Shown here in pieces: positions 26,155-34,100 of a DNA stretch of 64,000 bases. The notes beneath the pieces were generated by a model that saw only the letters and a program-made list of their open reading frames with translations, searched no databases and had not been told where the DNA came from. The translations under genes were made by a program, and so were the position numbers. The first letter of the stretch is position 1; each line of letters starts with the position of its first letter. This DNA comes from Lewinella sp. LCG006 (GTDB lineage: Bacteria; Bacteroidota; Bacteroidia; Chitinophagales; Saprospiraceae): the NCBI RefSeq assembly GCF_040784935.1, contig NZ_CP160680.1, positions 186,001 through 250,000 of the forward strand, given 5' to 3'.

Positions 26155-26850
26155 TTGGAGTATTTGGCGTTTTTTCTGGCCTTCCGTTATTATGTTTTTT
26201 TGCGTAAGCGGCAAGAAGACACTATCTCTTCCGACAATCGCTTATCCATTATCATCGGTGCCATCTTTGGGGCTTTGCTAGGGTCTCGCCTGGTGGGTTA
26301 CCTAGAAAACCCTGTCCTGATTTCTTCTGCCGAACAGTTCGTACAATTGATGAATACCAAGACCATCATGGGCGGCCTGTTCGGTGGACTACTAGGAGTA
26401 GAACTCGCTAAAAAGATCATTGGCGAAAAACAGTCCTCGGGCGACCTCTTTACGCTTCCCATTATCGTGGGAATTTTCATTGGTAGAATTGGCTGTTTCC
26501 TGATGGGCACCAAAGAATTCACTTACGGCAAAGTCACCACCTTCCCGCTGGGCATGGACCTCGGCGATGGCCTGTTGCGGCATCCCCTCGCCCTGTACGA
26601 GCTGGTCTTTCTGGCCGGATTGTTTTGGTTGCTAAAACGCTTTCGCGAAACAAAAGACCTCGAAAGTGGAATGTTGTTCAAACTGTTCATGTTGTCCTAC
26701 TTCGGCTTCCGCTTTTTGCTGGAATTCCTCAAGCCCAATGTTTTCTTTGTGTTGGGGCTGAGTAGTATTCAGTGGTTATGTGTAATTTGTTTTGTGTACT
26801 ATAAAATAGAGCAACGCAGCAAATCAAGATCACCTAATCGCCTGGACTAA
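26155..26850 (+). CDS. Lgt-like (prolipoprotein diacylglyceryl transferase family) membrane protein
   Basis: 231 residues from the first usable TTG, 26155. About seven membrane segments. Family landmarks are visible: GRIGCFLMG (the Lgt GRxGNFxN region), HPLALYEL (HPTQLYE) and RFLLEFLKP (RFxxEFxR). The upstream in-frame codons read LPYEPTLAGITINVHLIL, which looks like the genuine Lgt N-terminus, yet contain no standard start codon, so the true start is uncertain or the upstream repeat has shifted the frame. Key residues differ somewhat from canonical Lgt (C and M in the GRIGN motif), so it may transfer a lipid to something other than prolipoproteins. It precedes a radical SAM gene of the tetraether-lipid-synthase type. 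Confidence 0.78.
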   Translation: MEYLAFFLAFRYYVFLRKRQEDTISSDNRLSIIIGAIFGALLGSRLVGYLENPVLISSAEQFVQLMNTKTIMGGLFGGLLGVELAKKIIGEKQSSGDLFTLPIIVGIFIGRIGCFLMGTKEFTYGKVTTFPLGMDLGDGLLRHPLALYELVFLAGLFWLLKRFRETKDLESGMLFKLFMLSYFGFRFLLEFLKPNVFFVLGLSSIQWLCVICFVYYKIEQRSKSRSPNRLD

Positions 26851-26941
26851 TAGGATAGGCCACAGATCTAACGGATAAAACGGGTCGACACGGTTTTCTT
26901 TTCAAAAAGTCTGTGCTGATCCTGTTTAATCCGTTTAATCC

Positions 26942-26962
26942 GTGTTCTATCAAATAGAACAC
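26942..26962. other. Perfect hairpin between the Lgt-like and radical SAM genes
   Basis: GTGTTCTAT-caa-ATAGAACAC, a 9-base perfect stem 51 bases upstream of the radical SAM ATG. It may be an operator or a leader hairpin; no T-run follows. Confidence 0.5.
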
Positions 26963-27012
26963 TTCGATAAGCTTGCTTTGACCATAAGAAGATCGTTATT
27001 AAAAACTAACAA

Positions 27013-28404
27013 ATGCCTACCAGAAACTACACCTATTACGACTTCACCCTCAGCCTCTGCCCGCAGTGCCTCAAGCGGATTGATGCCAAAATTGTCTTTG
27101 AAGACGAGAAGGTGTACATGCTCAAGCGCTGTCCCGAACATGGCCGCAGCAAAGTGTTGATCGCCGACGATATTGCTTACTACAAAAACATCCGCAACTA
27201 CAACAAGCCCTCCGAGACGCCCTATAAGTTCAATACCGCGACTCACTACGGCTGCCCTTACGACTGTGGTTTGTGCCCCGACCACGAGCAGCATTCCTGC
27301 CTCACGGTGGTGGAGGTCACCGATCGTTGCAACCTCAGCTGCCCTACCTGTTATGCGGGCTCCTCCCCTACCTACGGGCGGCATCGCACCCTCGACGAGA
27401 TCAAAGCCATGCTAGACGCGGTGGTTGAGAACGAAAAGGAACCCGACGTGGTGCAAATCAGCGGCGGCGAACCAACCATTCATCCGCAGTTTTTCGAAAT
27501 ATTGGATTACGCCAAGTCGCTGCCCATCAAGCACCTGATGCTCAATACCAATGGCATCATGATTGCCAAAGACCAGGCTTTCGTCGAAAGGCTGGCCAGC
27601 TATCAGCCCGATTTTGAAATCTATCTTCAGTTCGATTCTTTCAAAAAAGAGGTACTGGAAACCATGCGCGGGGCCAATCTTACGAAAATAAGGGAAGAAG
27701 CACTGGCCCGGCTGAACGCCCTGAACCTGTCGACCACGCTGGTCGTCACCCTACAGAAAAACCTCAATGACGATGAAATTGGCAAGATCATTGACTTTGC
27801 TTTAAAGCAAAAATGTGTGCGGGGTGTTACCCTGCAGCCCACCCAAATAGCCGGGCGACTGGAAAACTTTGATGCCCAAACGGATCGCATCACCCTCACG
27901 GAAGTACGCCGTAAAATCCTGGAACAAACCAATGTTTTTCAGGCCGACGACCTCATTCCCGTGCCCTGCAACCCGGATGCCCTCGTCATGGGCTACGCTC
28001 TCAAATTAGGCGACGAAGTAGTGCCCCTCACCCGCTACATCAATCCCGTCGACCTGCTGGACAACAGCAAGAACACCATCATTTACGAGCAAGATGAGCA
28101 GCTACACGGCAAGATGATTGAGCTCTTCTCCACTGGCAACTCGGTGGACAGTGCCAGTGAGAACCTGCATTCCATCTTGTGCTGCCTGCCTCGTATTGAT
28201 GCGCCGAACCTGGGGTACGACAACCTCTTCCGGGTCATCATCATGCAGTTTATTGATGCTTACAATTTCGATGTGCGGGCGATCAAAAAATCCTGTGTTC
28301 ACATCGTGAACAAAGACAACAAAATCATCCCGTTTGAGACCATGAACCTGTTTTATCGCGATGATAAACTGGCTTATTTGAAAACCCTCCAAAATCAAGC
28401 ATGA
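27013..28404 (+). CDS. Radical SAM protein of the MJ0619/tetraether lipid synthase type
   Basis: 463 residues, ATG 27013. The radical SAM cluster motif is C106-x3-C110-x2-C113 (DRCNLSCPTCYAG), followed by SGGEPTIHP. The N-terminus carries extra cysteines C16, C19, C40, C81, C85 and C88 (CPQC, RCPEHG, GCPYDCGLCPDH), and the C-terminus ends with a conserved-looking CVHIV...KIIPFETMNLFYR block. This architecture is that of the MJ0619/Tes group, whose archaeal members join lipid tails by carbon-carbon bond formation. The assignment rests on these motifs, and the substrate here is an inference. It lies next to an Lgt-like lipid-transferase homologue and overlaps by four bases (ATGA) a small membrane protein, suggesting a lipid-modification operon. 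Confidence 0.82.
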   Translation: MPTRNYTYYDFTLSLCPQCLKRIDAKIVFEDEKVYMLKRCPEHGRSKVLIADDIAYYKNIRNYNKPSETPYKFNTATHYGCPYDCGLCPDHEQHSCLTVVEVTDRCNLSCPTCYAGSSPTYGRHRTLDEIKAMLDAVVENEKEPDVVQISGGEPTIHPQFFEILDYAKSLPIKHLMLNTNGIMIAKDQAFVERLASYQPDFEIYLQFDSFKKEVLETMRGANLTKIREEALARLNALNLSTTLVVTLQKNLNDDEIGKIIDFALKQKCVRGVTLQPTQIAGRLENFDAQTDRITLTEVRRKILEQTNVFQADDLIPVPCNPDALVMGYALKLGDEVVPLTRYINPVDLLDNSKNTIIYEQDEQLHGKMIELFSTGNSVDSASENLHSILCCLPRIDAPNLGYDNLFRVIIMQFIDAYNFDVRAIKKSCVHIVNKDNKIIPFETMNLFYRDDKLAYLKTLQNQA

Positions 28405-28604
28405 TGCTATTACTCGAAGTAGGAAATCTAGGCGGCATATTTTTGATCATTTTCCTGATCATGCACCTGCCTTCTATTGTGCTAGGTATCATCGGCCTAG
28501 CCATCAAAAACAACAAGCCAAAAGCCGCAAAGACCTTGTTTATTATTGCTGGCGTCTACCTGGTGATCAGCTATGGGACTTGTGGAGCGATGATGGGGTT
28601 CTGA
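28401..28604 (+). CDS. Small two-helix membrane protein
   Basis: 67 residues. The ATG overlaps the TGA of the radical SAM gene (ATGA), indicating translational coupling. Two membrane helices (about 10-33 and 44-62) are joined by a basic KNNKPKAAK loop. No family recognised. The context suggests an accessory of the lipid-modification operon. Confidence 0.65.
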   Translation: MMLLLEVGNLGGIFLIIFLIMHLPSIVLGIIGLAIKNNKPKAAKTLFIIAGVYLVISYGTCGAMMGF

Positions 28605-29032
28605 GGGGAAAGAATTGTACTTTTTTGTTCTTTTCGAGGGAGGGTCACGCAGTGACAGGGGAAGGCTACCTTCGCCGCGAGGGCTATTCTCCCTCGATCC
28701 TGTGGATCGGTCCCTGCAAATACGAAAACGGAATTTTGCGGACATCCCGACGCAGGCACAGCCAACGCCGAACAAAAGGGCAGTAGAATATAGCAGAGGT
28801 AGATTACCTTGCGTCACTCCTTCCTCGGGAGGAAGGAGCCGGAGGATGGAGCTAAACCAGCGCGCAAGGCGTAGCCTGTAGCGCGACGCAGGGACGGCCC
28901 TACCGTATGGCTCCAAAAACAATAAATAACGGTCTCTGTAACAACGAAATAGACCTCTACCACAAGCTAGAAGCCGCGAATACTCCCCTGCTTATTCCTT
29001 CCCAACAAATTACTTATTACTTTTGCCACCCT
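28605..29032. other. GC-rich intergenic region with palindromes; candidate promoter at its end
   Basis: No convincing gene. It contains CTCCTTCCTC-gg-GAGGAAGGAG (28817-28838) and other G/C-rich inverted repeats. The plus-strand frame from 28907 is open into the next gene but looks non-conserved. TACTTTTG at 29018-29025 matches the Bacteroidota -7 box (TAnnTTTG) directly before ATG 29033; a matching -33 box is not clear. Confidence 0.45.
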
Positions 29033-31699
29033 ATGCTAGCAAAACTTATTCTCATCCGGGCCTGTACTTACGACCTGGCCGAACTGGATTTTAGCCACGG
29101 CGATGCCATGCAGCTCGTGGGGGGCAACAACGTGGGCAAGAGCTCGATGATTTATGCGCTCAATTTTCTGTTTGTGATCAACCGCAAGCGGATGTCTTTT
29201 ATGGGGCGCAAACCGGCGGATAAAACCACCATGGAATACTATTTCCCCACCGCGGAGAATAGCTTTGTGGTCTTTGAAATCAGCAAGCGGGGGCGCAAAT
29301 ACTGCATCCTGGTATGGCGCGATGGCGGCGGTAATGCCTGCTACGGCCGACTGGAACACGCTTACGAACGGGGCTTATTTTTTGAAGAAGAAGACGGTGG
29401 CCTCCAACCGCTCAGTCTGAGTGCGCTGCGGCGCAAATGGCTCCTTCAGGGGATCAAATTGACGATACTCAAGAACAATCCGGAGATTTTTCGCACGGTC
29501 TACCATACGGGTAAAGCCAACGACGCGGCGGTCTGGCTACGCAGCAGTGGACACGGGCGCGGCGCCGAAGGGTTTAGTAAACTGTATCGCTACCTGATTG
29601 ATACGCGCCTGATTGATGATACGGCATTGCGCGAGATTCTCTTGCTAGCCGATCACCGCAGCGAAGACAAACTCAGCTACAGCGGTATCAACCTCTCCGA
29701 TATTGAACGCTTGCGCAAGCTGAAGGCGCAGGCCGACCTGCTCCATAAGAACCAGGACAAATTTGCCCAATTCCGCGACGGCTACCAGCGGCTGGCCAGC
29801 GACCAGGAAGAACTCAACCAGATGGCCGCGGCTTTCCGCTTTCATTCGACGCAGATACGTGCCGAGATGGAAGTCAATCAACACCGCTACCAGGAAGACC
29901 TCCTCAATGGGCAGGAGCAACTGGCGCGTATCCAGGCCAAATACCAGGAAGTGCAGCGCGAAATCGGCGCACTGCAAGCCCAAAAGCGCAGCGGACAACA
30001 GCAGTTGGAAAGCATCCAAAAGTCGATCGCAGACATCAAGGCCTTACCTACGGAAGATTTTCTGCACAATAGCCGCGAGAATATCCAGGCCGCCGTCAAC
30101 AACCTGCAGTTTCAGTTAACGGAATTGGGGCAACTGAAAATTAGCCCCGCCGAACTGAAAGCGCGAATTGCGAAATCTCAACAGCGGATTGCCCAACTGA
30201 GCCAGCAGCGCGACAACCTCGCCAATTGGCTAATCTTTCACCTGGCTGAAAGAGACGAAGACCGACAGCTGCTCAATGCCGTATTGAGCCCCGCCACGGC
30301 GCGTTTGGATGCGGCGGCTTTGCGCAAAAAAATCACCAGCACCGACACACTGGTCAAGCTTTTTGACGGTGCGTTGGAATTGCCCAAAGACTTCAAGCTC
30401 CCGGAGCTGCCCAACCCCGAGCAGATTGCCGCAGAAATAGCCGAAGAACAAGAAAAACTCACCCGTAATGAACGCCTGCTGCAAGCCGCACAAAACCGAG
30501 CGGAACTGGAAAAGGAAGTTCAGGACAACCGACAGAAATTAGCTACCATCCAGTCGCAGTTGCAACAAATTGCCAATTTACCGCAATTGGAAAGCCAAGC
30601 CCAGGAGCAGGTCGCTACCCAGCAGGAGCAGGCGACCCAACTGGAAACCCTGGAAAGCGATAGCCGCCGCCTGACCGAAGACCTGCGTCTGCGCAACCAG
30701 GAGCAAGAACTTCTGCGAGAAAAGCAGCGGGACTACAAAAACCGCGAGCAACGCATTATGAACTGGCTGCGAAAGCTGGAGAGTTTCCAGCTAGACACGC
30801 AAAAAACGGTTTACACCCCTACCGGCCAGGCACCACCCGACCTGGAACGCCTGTTCAATGAGCTGGAAAAGCGCTATATGCAACTCAAAGAGTTGCTCAA
30901 CAGTACCCGTAGTGCTTTTGAATTCCTGCGGCGGGATTTGCTTTCTGAAACCGCTGATGAAGCAACCTTCATCGAAGAAACCGACCAGGCTTATAAAGGA
31001 CTGGATGATCAGGAAAAGGTCATCGACTCGCTGGTAGATAGTATTGGGCAGCGGTTTGCCAATCCGGCCTCCGACTTTTTGCACCAGTATGGCTTGTTCC
31101 GTGATTTCATCAACCAGAAGTTTAATCGGAGTCTGGCCAAGTTGCATATTTCCAATATCGAAGCCTTGCGCATCGAGCTGGTACCTAATGATCGCCTGCA
31201 AACCGACTTGCGAAAAATCGGGGAGTTGGACTTGAGCAGCAACAGCCTTTTTGGAGGCGAACGGGGTGGCCTTACCGTCTTGCGGCGCTACATTGAGCAA
31301 GGCAAAGACATTGATTTCAGCGACCTGTTCAGCTTACAGCTTAAGCTGACCATTGCTGGCAAAGAGAAAACCGTCGACCTGAGCAAGCAGGTAGAAAGCG
31401 ACGGTACCGACCGGATGCTGCGTCTCGTGATCGTGATGCAGGTGATCAGCCGCCTGGTGGATTTGAGCCCCGAAAACCGCATCGTCATGTTCATTGATGA
31501 AATCGCGACCATCGATGGTAAGAACCGCCCACAGTTGGTGGATTTTTGTCGGGAACACCACTTCTACCCCATTTTCGCTGCGCCAGAGATGGTGGAAGGC
31601 TTTGACCGCTACGTGCTCATCAACCGCATGTCCAACAAACGTTTGGTGGTAGAGGAAGGAAAACACTACGTCGATGTCGAAAGAAATCCAGCGCTATGA
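29033..31699 (+). CDS. SMC-like condensin ATPase (MksB/JetC-type)
   Basis: 888 residues from ATG 29033, chosen because MLAKLILIRACTYDLAELDF is a typical SMC/AAA N-terminus; 42 more codons are open upstream. Walker A is GGNNVGKSS near residues 30-38. Residues ~230-680 are mostly coiled coil with a central break (RIMNWLRKLESFQLD). A FGGERGGL segment could correspond to the ABC signature loop, and the Walker B-like FIDEIATIDGKN lies near 823. Length matches MksB rather than MukB. The four-base overlap with the next gene shows an operon. It should load on and extrude DNA together with the two downstream subunits. Confidence 0.82.
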   Translation: MLAKLILIRACTYDLAELDFSHGDAMQLVGGNNVGKSSMIYALNFLFVINRKRMSFMGRKPADKTTMEYYFPTAENSFVVFEISKRGRKYCILVWRDGGGNACYGRLEHAYERGLFFEEEDGGLQPLSLSALRRKWLLQGIKLTILKNNPEIFRTVYHTGKANDAAVWLRSSGHGRGAEGFSKLYRYLIDTRLIDDTALREILLLADHRSEDKLSYSGINLSDIERLRKLKAQADLLHKNQDKFAQFRDGYQRLASDQEELNQMAAAFRFHSTQIRAEMEVNQHRYQEDLLNGQEQLARIQAKYQEVQREIGALQAQKRSGQQQLESIQKSIADIKALPTEDFLHNSRENIQAAVNNLQFQLTELGQLKISPAELKARIAKSQQRIAQLSQQRDNLANWLIFHLAERDEDRQLLNAVLSPATARLDAAALRKKITSTDTLVKLFDGALELPKDFKLPELPNPEQIAAEIAEEQEKLTRNERLLQAAQNRAELEKEVQDNRQKLATIQSQLQQIANLPQLESQAQEQVATQQEQATQLETLESDSRRLTEDLRLRNQEQELLREKQRDYKNREQRIMNWLRKLESFQLDTQKTVYTPTGQAPPDLERLFNELEKRYMQLKELLNSTRSAFEFLRRDLLSETADEATFIEETDQAYKGLDDQEKVIDSLVDSIGQRFANPASDFLHQYGLFRDFINQKFNRSLAKLHISNIEALRIELVPNDRLQTDLRKIGELDLSSNSLFGGERGGLTVLRRYIEQGKDIDFSDLFSLQLKLTIAGKEKTVDLSKQVESDGTDRMLRLVIVMQVISRLVDLSPENRIVMFIDEIATIDGKNRPQLVDFCREHHFYPIFAAPEMVEGFDRYVLINRMSNKRLVVEEGKHYVDVERNPAL

Positions 31700-32907
31700 T
31701 CTTGAAAGCAGAGCCCAGGACGATCATGCGCTTTATCGAAGACAACTTCGAGGCGCTGAGCCAGTTGTACCGCATCCAGCTCAAGAAAAACATCATTCCG
31801 GCGGAGAGCTTCGACGAGGTGACGCGCCACAAGGGGGACATTGTGACGCGCCGGCTGTCGGCCTTTAAGATCATGCGCCCCGTGGGTGACGACTACCGTC
31901 TGGCGGAAGAAGTAGGTGCTTATCTAGGGTTCCTGATGCAGGAATTCAAGCCGCTGTTGCCGGAACAGTTGCGGCGCTACCATACCTCTATACAAGATGT
32001 TTACGAGCTGCTGACCATCCGCCCCAACCTGGATGACAAGACCCGTAGCCTGCGGTTGGAACACCTCTACAACGAGGTGCAGAGTTTTCTGGACAACGTC
32101 ACCAACAACACCTATACCCTGCTCAAACGCAGTCAGCGCCTGAAGGTGAACCGCCAGCAGATGACCTACTCCGAGCGAGTCAAGGAAGCACGCCTGCTGA
32201 TTGAGCAATACATCGATCCGCTAAATCGGATTGTGAACCTGAACGATGCCAACTCCATCGCTTCACTGCTACAAAATATTGGCCGCGAAATCAACCTGGA
32301 TCGGATGGCCAGCTATCCGCCTTCCGTCATTGAGCGCTACGAGCAGTTGGACAACCTCTTGCGGCAAGTGAACACCCGCTTGCAACGCGAAAGCGACGTT
32401 ATCCGCCGGGAGCTTACCCCCCTCATCGAGCGCATCAAGCGGGAGAGTGAGGTGCTGGGCGGCTGGCTGGTCTTTTTGGAGCGCCCGCTGCTAATGACCG
32501 TTCCCGACTTCGCCAAGCGGAACCCGCAAAATATCTTTGGTGACCAAACGGCGGCCGACCTCAAGATTTACATGGAGCAGTTTCGGCAGCACCGGCAAGC
32601 TTCGCGCATCAAGTTATCGGAAGGCCCCGTGGTGCAAGAAACGCCCCTGCTGGATCGCCAGCTCTACCGCAAACGGCTGAAGGCAGCCTTACCGATCAAC
32701 GACTTTTTCACCTGGTGCCTACAAGCCATAGCCGACCATCCACCCGAACGGCAAGAAAGTGATCTTTTTGAATTGACGAGTCTGCTTTTTAGCTCCGAAG
32801 AGCAATACGAACTGGTGTTCAGCGGCCAGCGGCAGCGCGTGCAGCTCAATAAGCAACACTATATCCTGCCGCTGTTCCAAGTGACGATAAAACCTGAGCA
32901 ACCATGA
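31696..32907 (+). CDS. Kleisin-like condensin subunit (MksF/JetA-type)
   Basis: 403 residues; the ATG overlaps the ATPase stop (ATGA). The N-terminus (residues ~5-90) reads as a winged helix (SQLYRIQLKKNIIPAESFDEV). A long helical middle and a second winged-helix-like region at ~315-400 (LYRKRLKAALPINDFFTWCL) follow. This is the layout of MukF/MksF kleisins that bridge the ATPase heads. I rely on position and architecture, because the sequences of these families diverge strongly. It also overlaps the next gene by four bases. Confidence 0.7.
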   Translation: MILKAEPRTIMRFIEDNFEALSQLYRIQLKKNIIPAESFDEVTRHKGDIVTRRLSAFKIMRPVGDDYRLAEEVGAYLGFLMQEFKPLLPEQLRRYHTSIQDVYELLTIRPNLDDKTRSLRLEHLYNEVQSFLDNVTNNTYTLLKRSQRLKVNRQQMTYSERVKEARLLIEQYIDPLNRIVNLNDANSIASLLQNIGREINLDRMASYPPSVIERYEQLDNLLRQVNTRLQRESDVIRRELTPLIERIKRESEVLGGWLVFLERPLLMTVPDFAKRNPQNIFGDQTAADLKIYMEQFRQHRQASRIKLSEGPVVQETPLLDRQLYRKRLKAALPINDFFTWCLQAIADHPPERQESDLFELTSLLFSSEEQYELVFSGQRQRVQLNKQHYILPLFQVTIKPEQP

Positions 32908-33437
32908 CCTATCCACCAGAACATTACGAAATTGTCAAAGCATTACTCTCCGAAGGGCGTTTCCTCTTGGAGGGGGAAGCCGCTTTTTTGTCCTTACGGG
33001 AAAACAAGGATTTTTACACCAAATTTTTCCACGCGTCTTTCCGGCTAGACCTAAGTATTACGGCCGATTACGCGCTGTTGAAGAGCAGTAAGGACGTCGA
33101 TAATGTGGCGCGTTCGATCTGTGTCTACCTGGCCATCCTCTGTTATGAGCTTGATCACCAGGATGGGAATTTGCTGGAAATTTTGTCTTTCAACACCTTC
33201 TCCATTACCGAATGGGAAGATCGCTTTGAGCAATCGTCCTACTACAATGTCATGGAAGCTACCGACCGCTTGCGCAATGCTCATCAGCGGCAGAAGTTTT
33301 ACCAGTTGCTGGCGCGGCGCGGGCTCATCAAGCGTATTGATGACGATCTGTTTCAGTTTACACCAGCGCATCGGTACTTTTTGGAGTATGCGCGGGAGTT
33401 GAATATGCGGGAAATGACTAGGATTGTAGGATTGTAG
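32904..33437 (+). CDS. MukE/MksE-like (KITE) condensin subunit
   Basis: 177 residues, with the ATG overlapping the stop of the kleisin-like gene. The N-terminal block ALLSEGRFLLEGEAAFLSLR, followed by FYTKFFHASFRLDLSITADYALL, matches the MukE/MksE pattern (a short helical pair, then a strand-rich wing with a tyrosine). A C-terminal winged helix (KFYQLLARRGLIKRI...FTPAHRYFLEYA) completes the fold. It should bind the kleisin middle region. No JetD/MksG nuclease gene follows. Confidence 0.72.
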   Translation: MTYPPEHYEIVKALLSEGRFLLEGEAAFLSLRENKDFYTKFFHASFRLDLSITADYALLKSSKDVDNVARSICVYLAILCYELDHQDGNLLEILSFNTFSITEWEDRFEQSSYYNVMEATDRLRNAHQRQKFYQLLARRGLIKRIDDDLFQFTPAHRYFLEYARELNMREMTRIVGL

Positions 33438-33710
33438 GATTATGGGATTTTGAGATTTTGAGATTTGGGGGGCGTAAGATGGTGATTTGTTTCAGTTTAT
33501 TCCAATGGCTTTTATCGAGAAATAATCTGGGTAAAAGTCGCCGTTCTATTCGCGGCAATAGATGTTTTCCTGGCATTTATGTATTATCATACTGTTTGCT
33601 AGAGAAGGAAACAGCGTAAGAGCATTCTGTTCATCCATTCAGTCGTCTAATTCCTTTAGCTTACTTTTTTTAAAAAAACAATCCAAATTGCAGGTTTTTT
33701 CACAGCAACT
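33438..33710. other. Intergenic region with (GGATT/TTTTGAGA) low-complexity repeats
   Basis: The first ~40 bases after the condensin operon are short repeats (ggattgtaggattgtaggatt, then ttttgagattttgag). The remainder holds no gene that I can support. Confidence 0.4.
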
Positions 33711-33758
33711 ATTGTGCAAGTAAAAACTTGCGTATATATTTGCAAGCAATTACTTGCA
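33711..33758 (+). promoter_or_regulatory. Promoter with overlapping ArsR operators
   Basis: -33 box ATTG (33711-33714), 20-base spacer, -7 box TATATTTG (33735-33742): an almost perfect Bacteroidota TTTG-N20-TAnnTTTG promoter. Two palindromes overlap it: GCAAG-taaaaa-CTTGC (33716-33731) and TGCAAG-caatta-CTTGCA (33741-33758). These have the size and 6-base spacing of ArsR-type operators and lie where binding would block RNA polymerase, so autorepression by the downstream gene is likely. Confidence 0.75.
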
Positions 33759-33775
33759 CAACAAAACCAGCAGCC

Positions 33776-34099
33776 ATGAGAAGAGATGTATTCAATGCCA
33801 TAGCAGACCCTACCAGGAGAGGGATTCTCATGTCCCTGACCAAAGAATCACATAATGTAAATGCTTTGGCGGAAAAGTTTGACATGACCAGGCAAGCCGT
33901 TTCGCTGCATGTGAAATATTTGCAAGAATGTGGGGTCATCTCTATAAAGCAAGAAGGCAGAGAACGCTACTGCAATTTGGAAGCACAAAAATTAGCGGAG
34001 GTAGCGGATTGGCTGCAACCTTTTAAAGAAATTTGGGAAGCTCGATTCAGCAACCTGGATGACTTATTAGACCAATTAAAATCACAAAACAAGAAATAA
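33776..34099 (+). CDS. ArsR-family repressor
   Basis: 107 residues from ATG 33776; longer frames would start inside the operator. The winged helix-turn-helix is clear: MRRDVFNAIADPTRRGIL, FDMTRQAVSLHVKYLQ (recognition helix) and the GRERYCNL wing. There are no metal-binding cysteine pairs of the ArsR/SmtB type, so this belongs to the branch that partners with SRPBCC proteins and probably senses a small molecule or redox state. One base separates its stop from the SRPBCC gene. Confidence 0.92.
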   Translation: MRRDVFNAIADPTRRGILMSLTKESHNVNALAEKFDMTRQAVSLHVKYLQECGVISIKQEGRERYCNLEAQKLAEVADWLQPFKEIWEARFSNLDDLLDQLKSQNKK

Positions 34100-34100
34100 A

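Noticed and set aside
28605-28922. Overlapping 60-140-residue frames on both strands in the GC-rich spacer
   Set aside because: Composition is dominated by palindromes and no family, signal or coupling supports a gene.
29033-33437. Complete Wadjet (JetABCD) system
   Set aside because: No JetD/topoisomerase-VI-like nuclease gene lies on either side and the gene order differs, so only a condensin-like trio is claimed.
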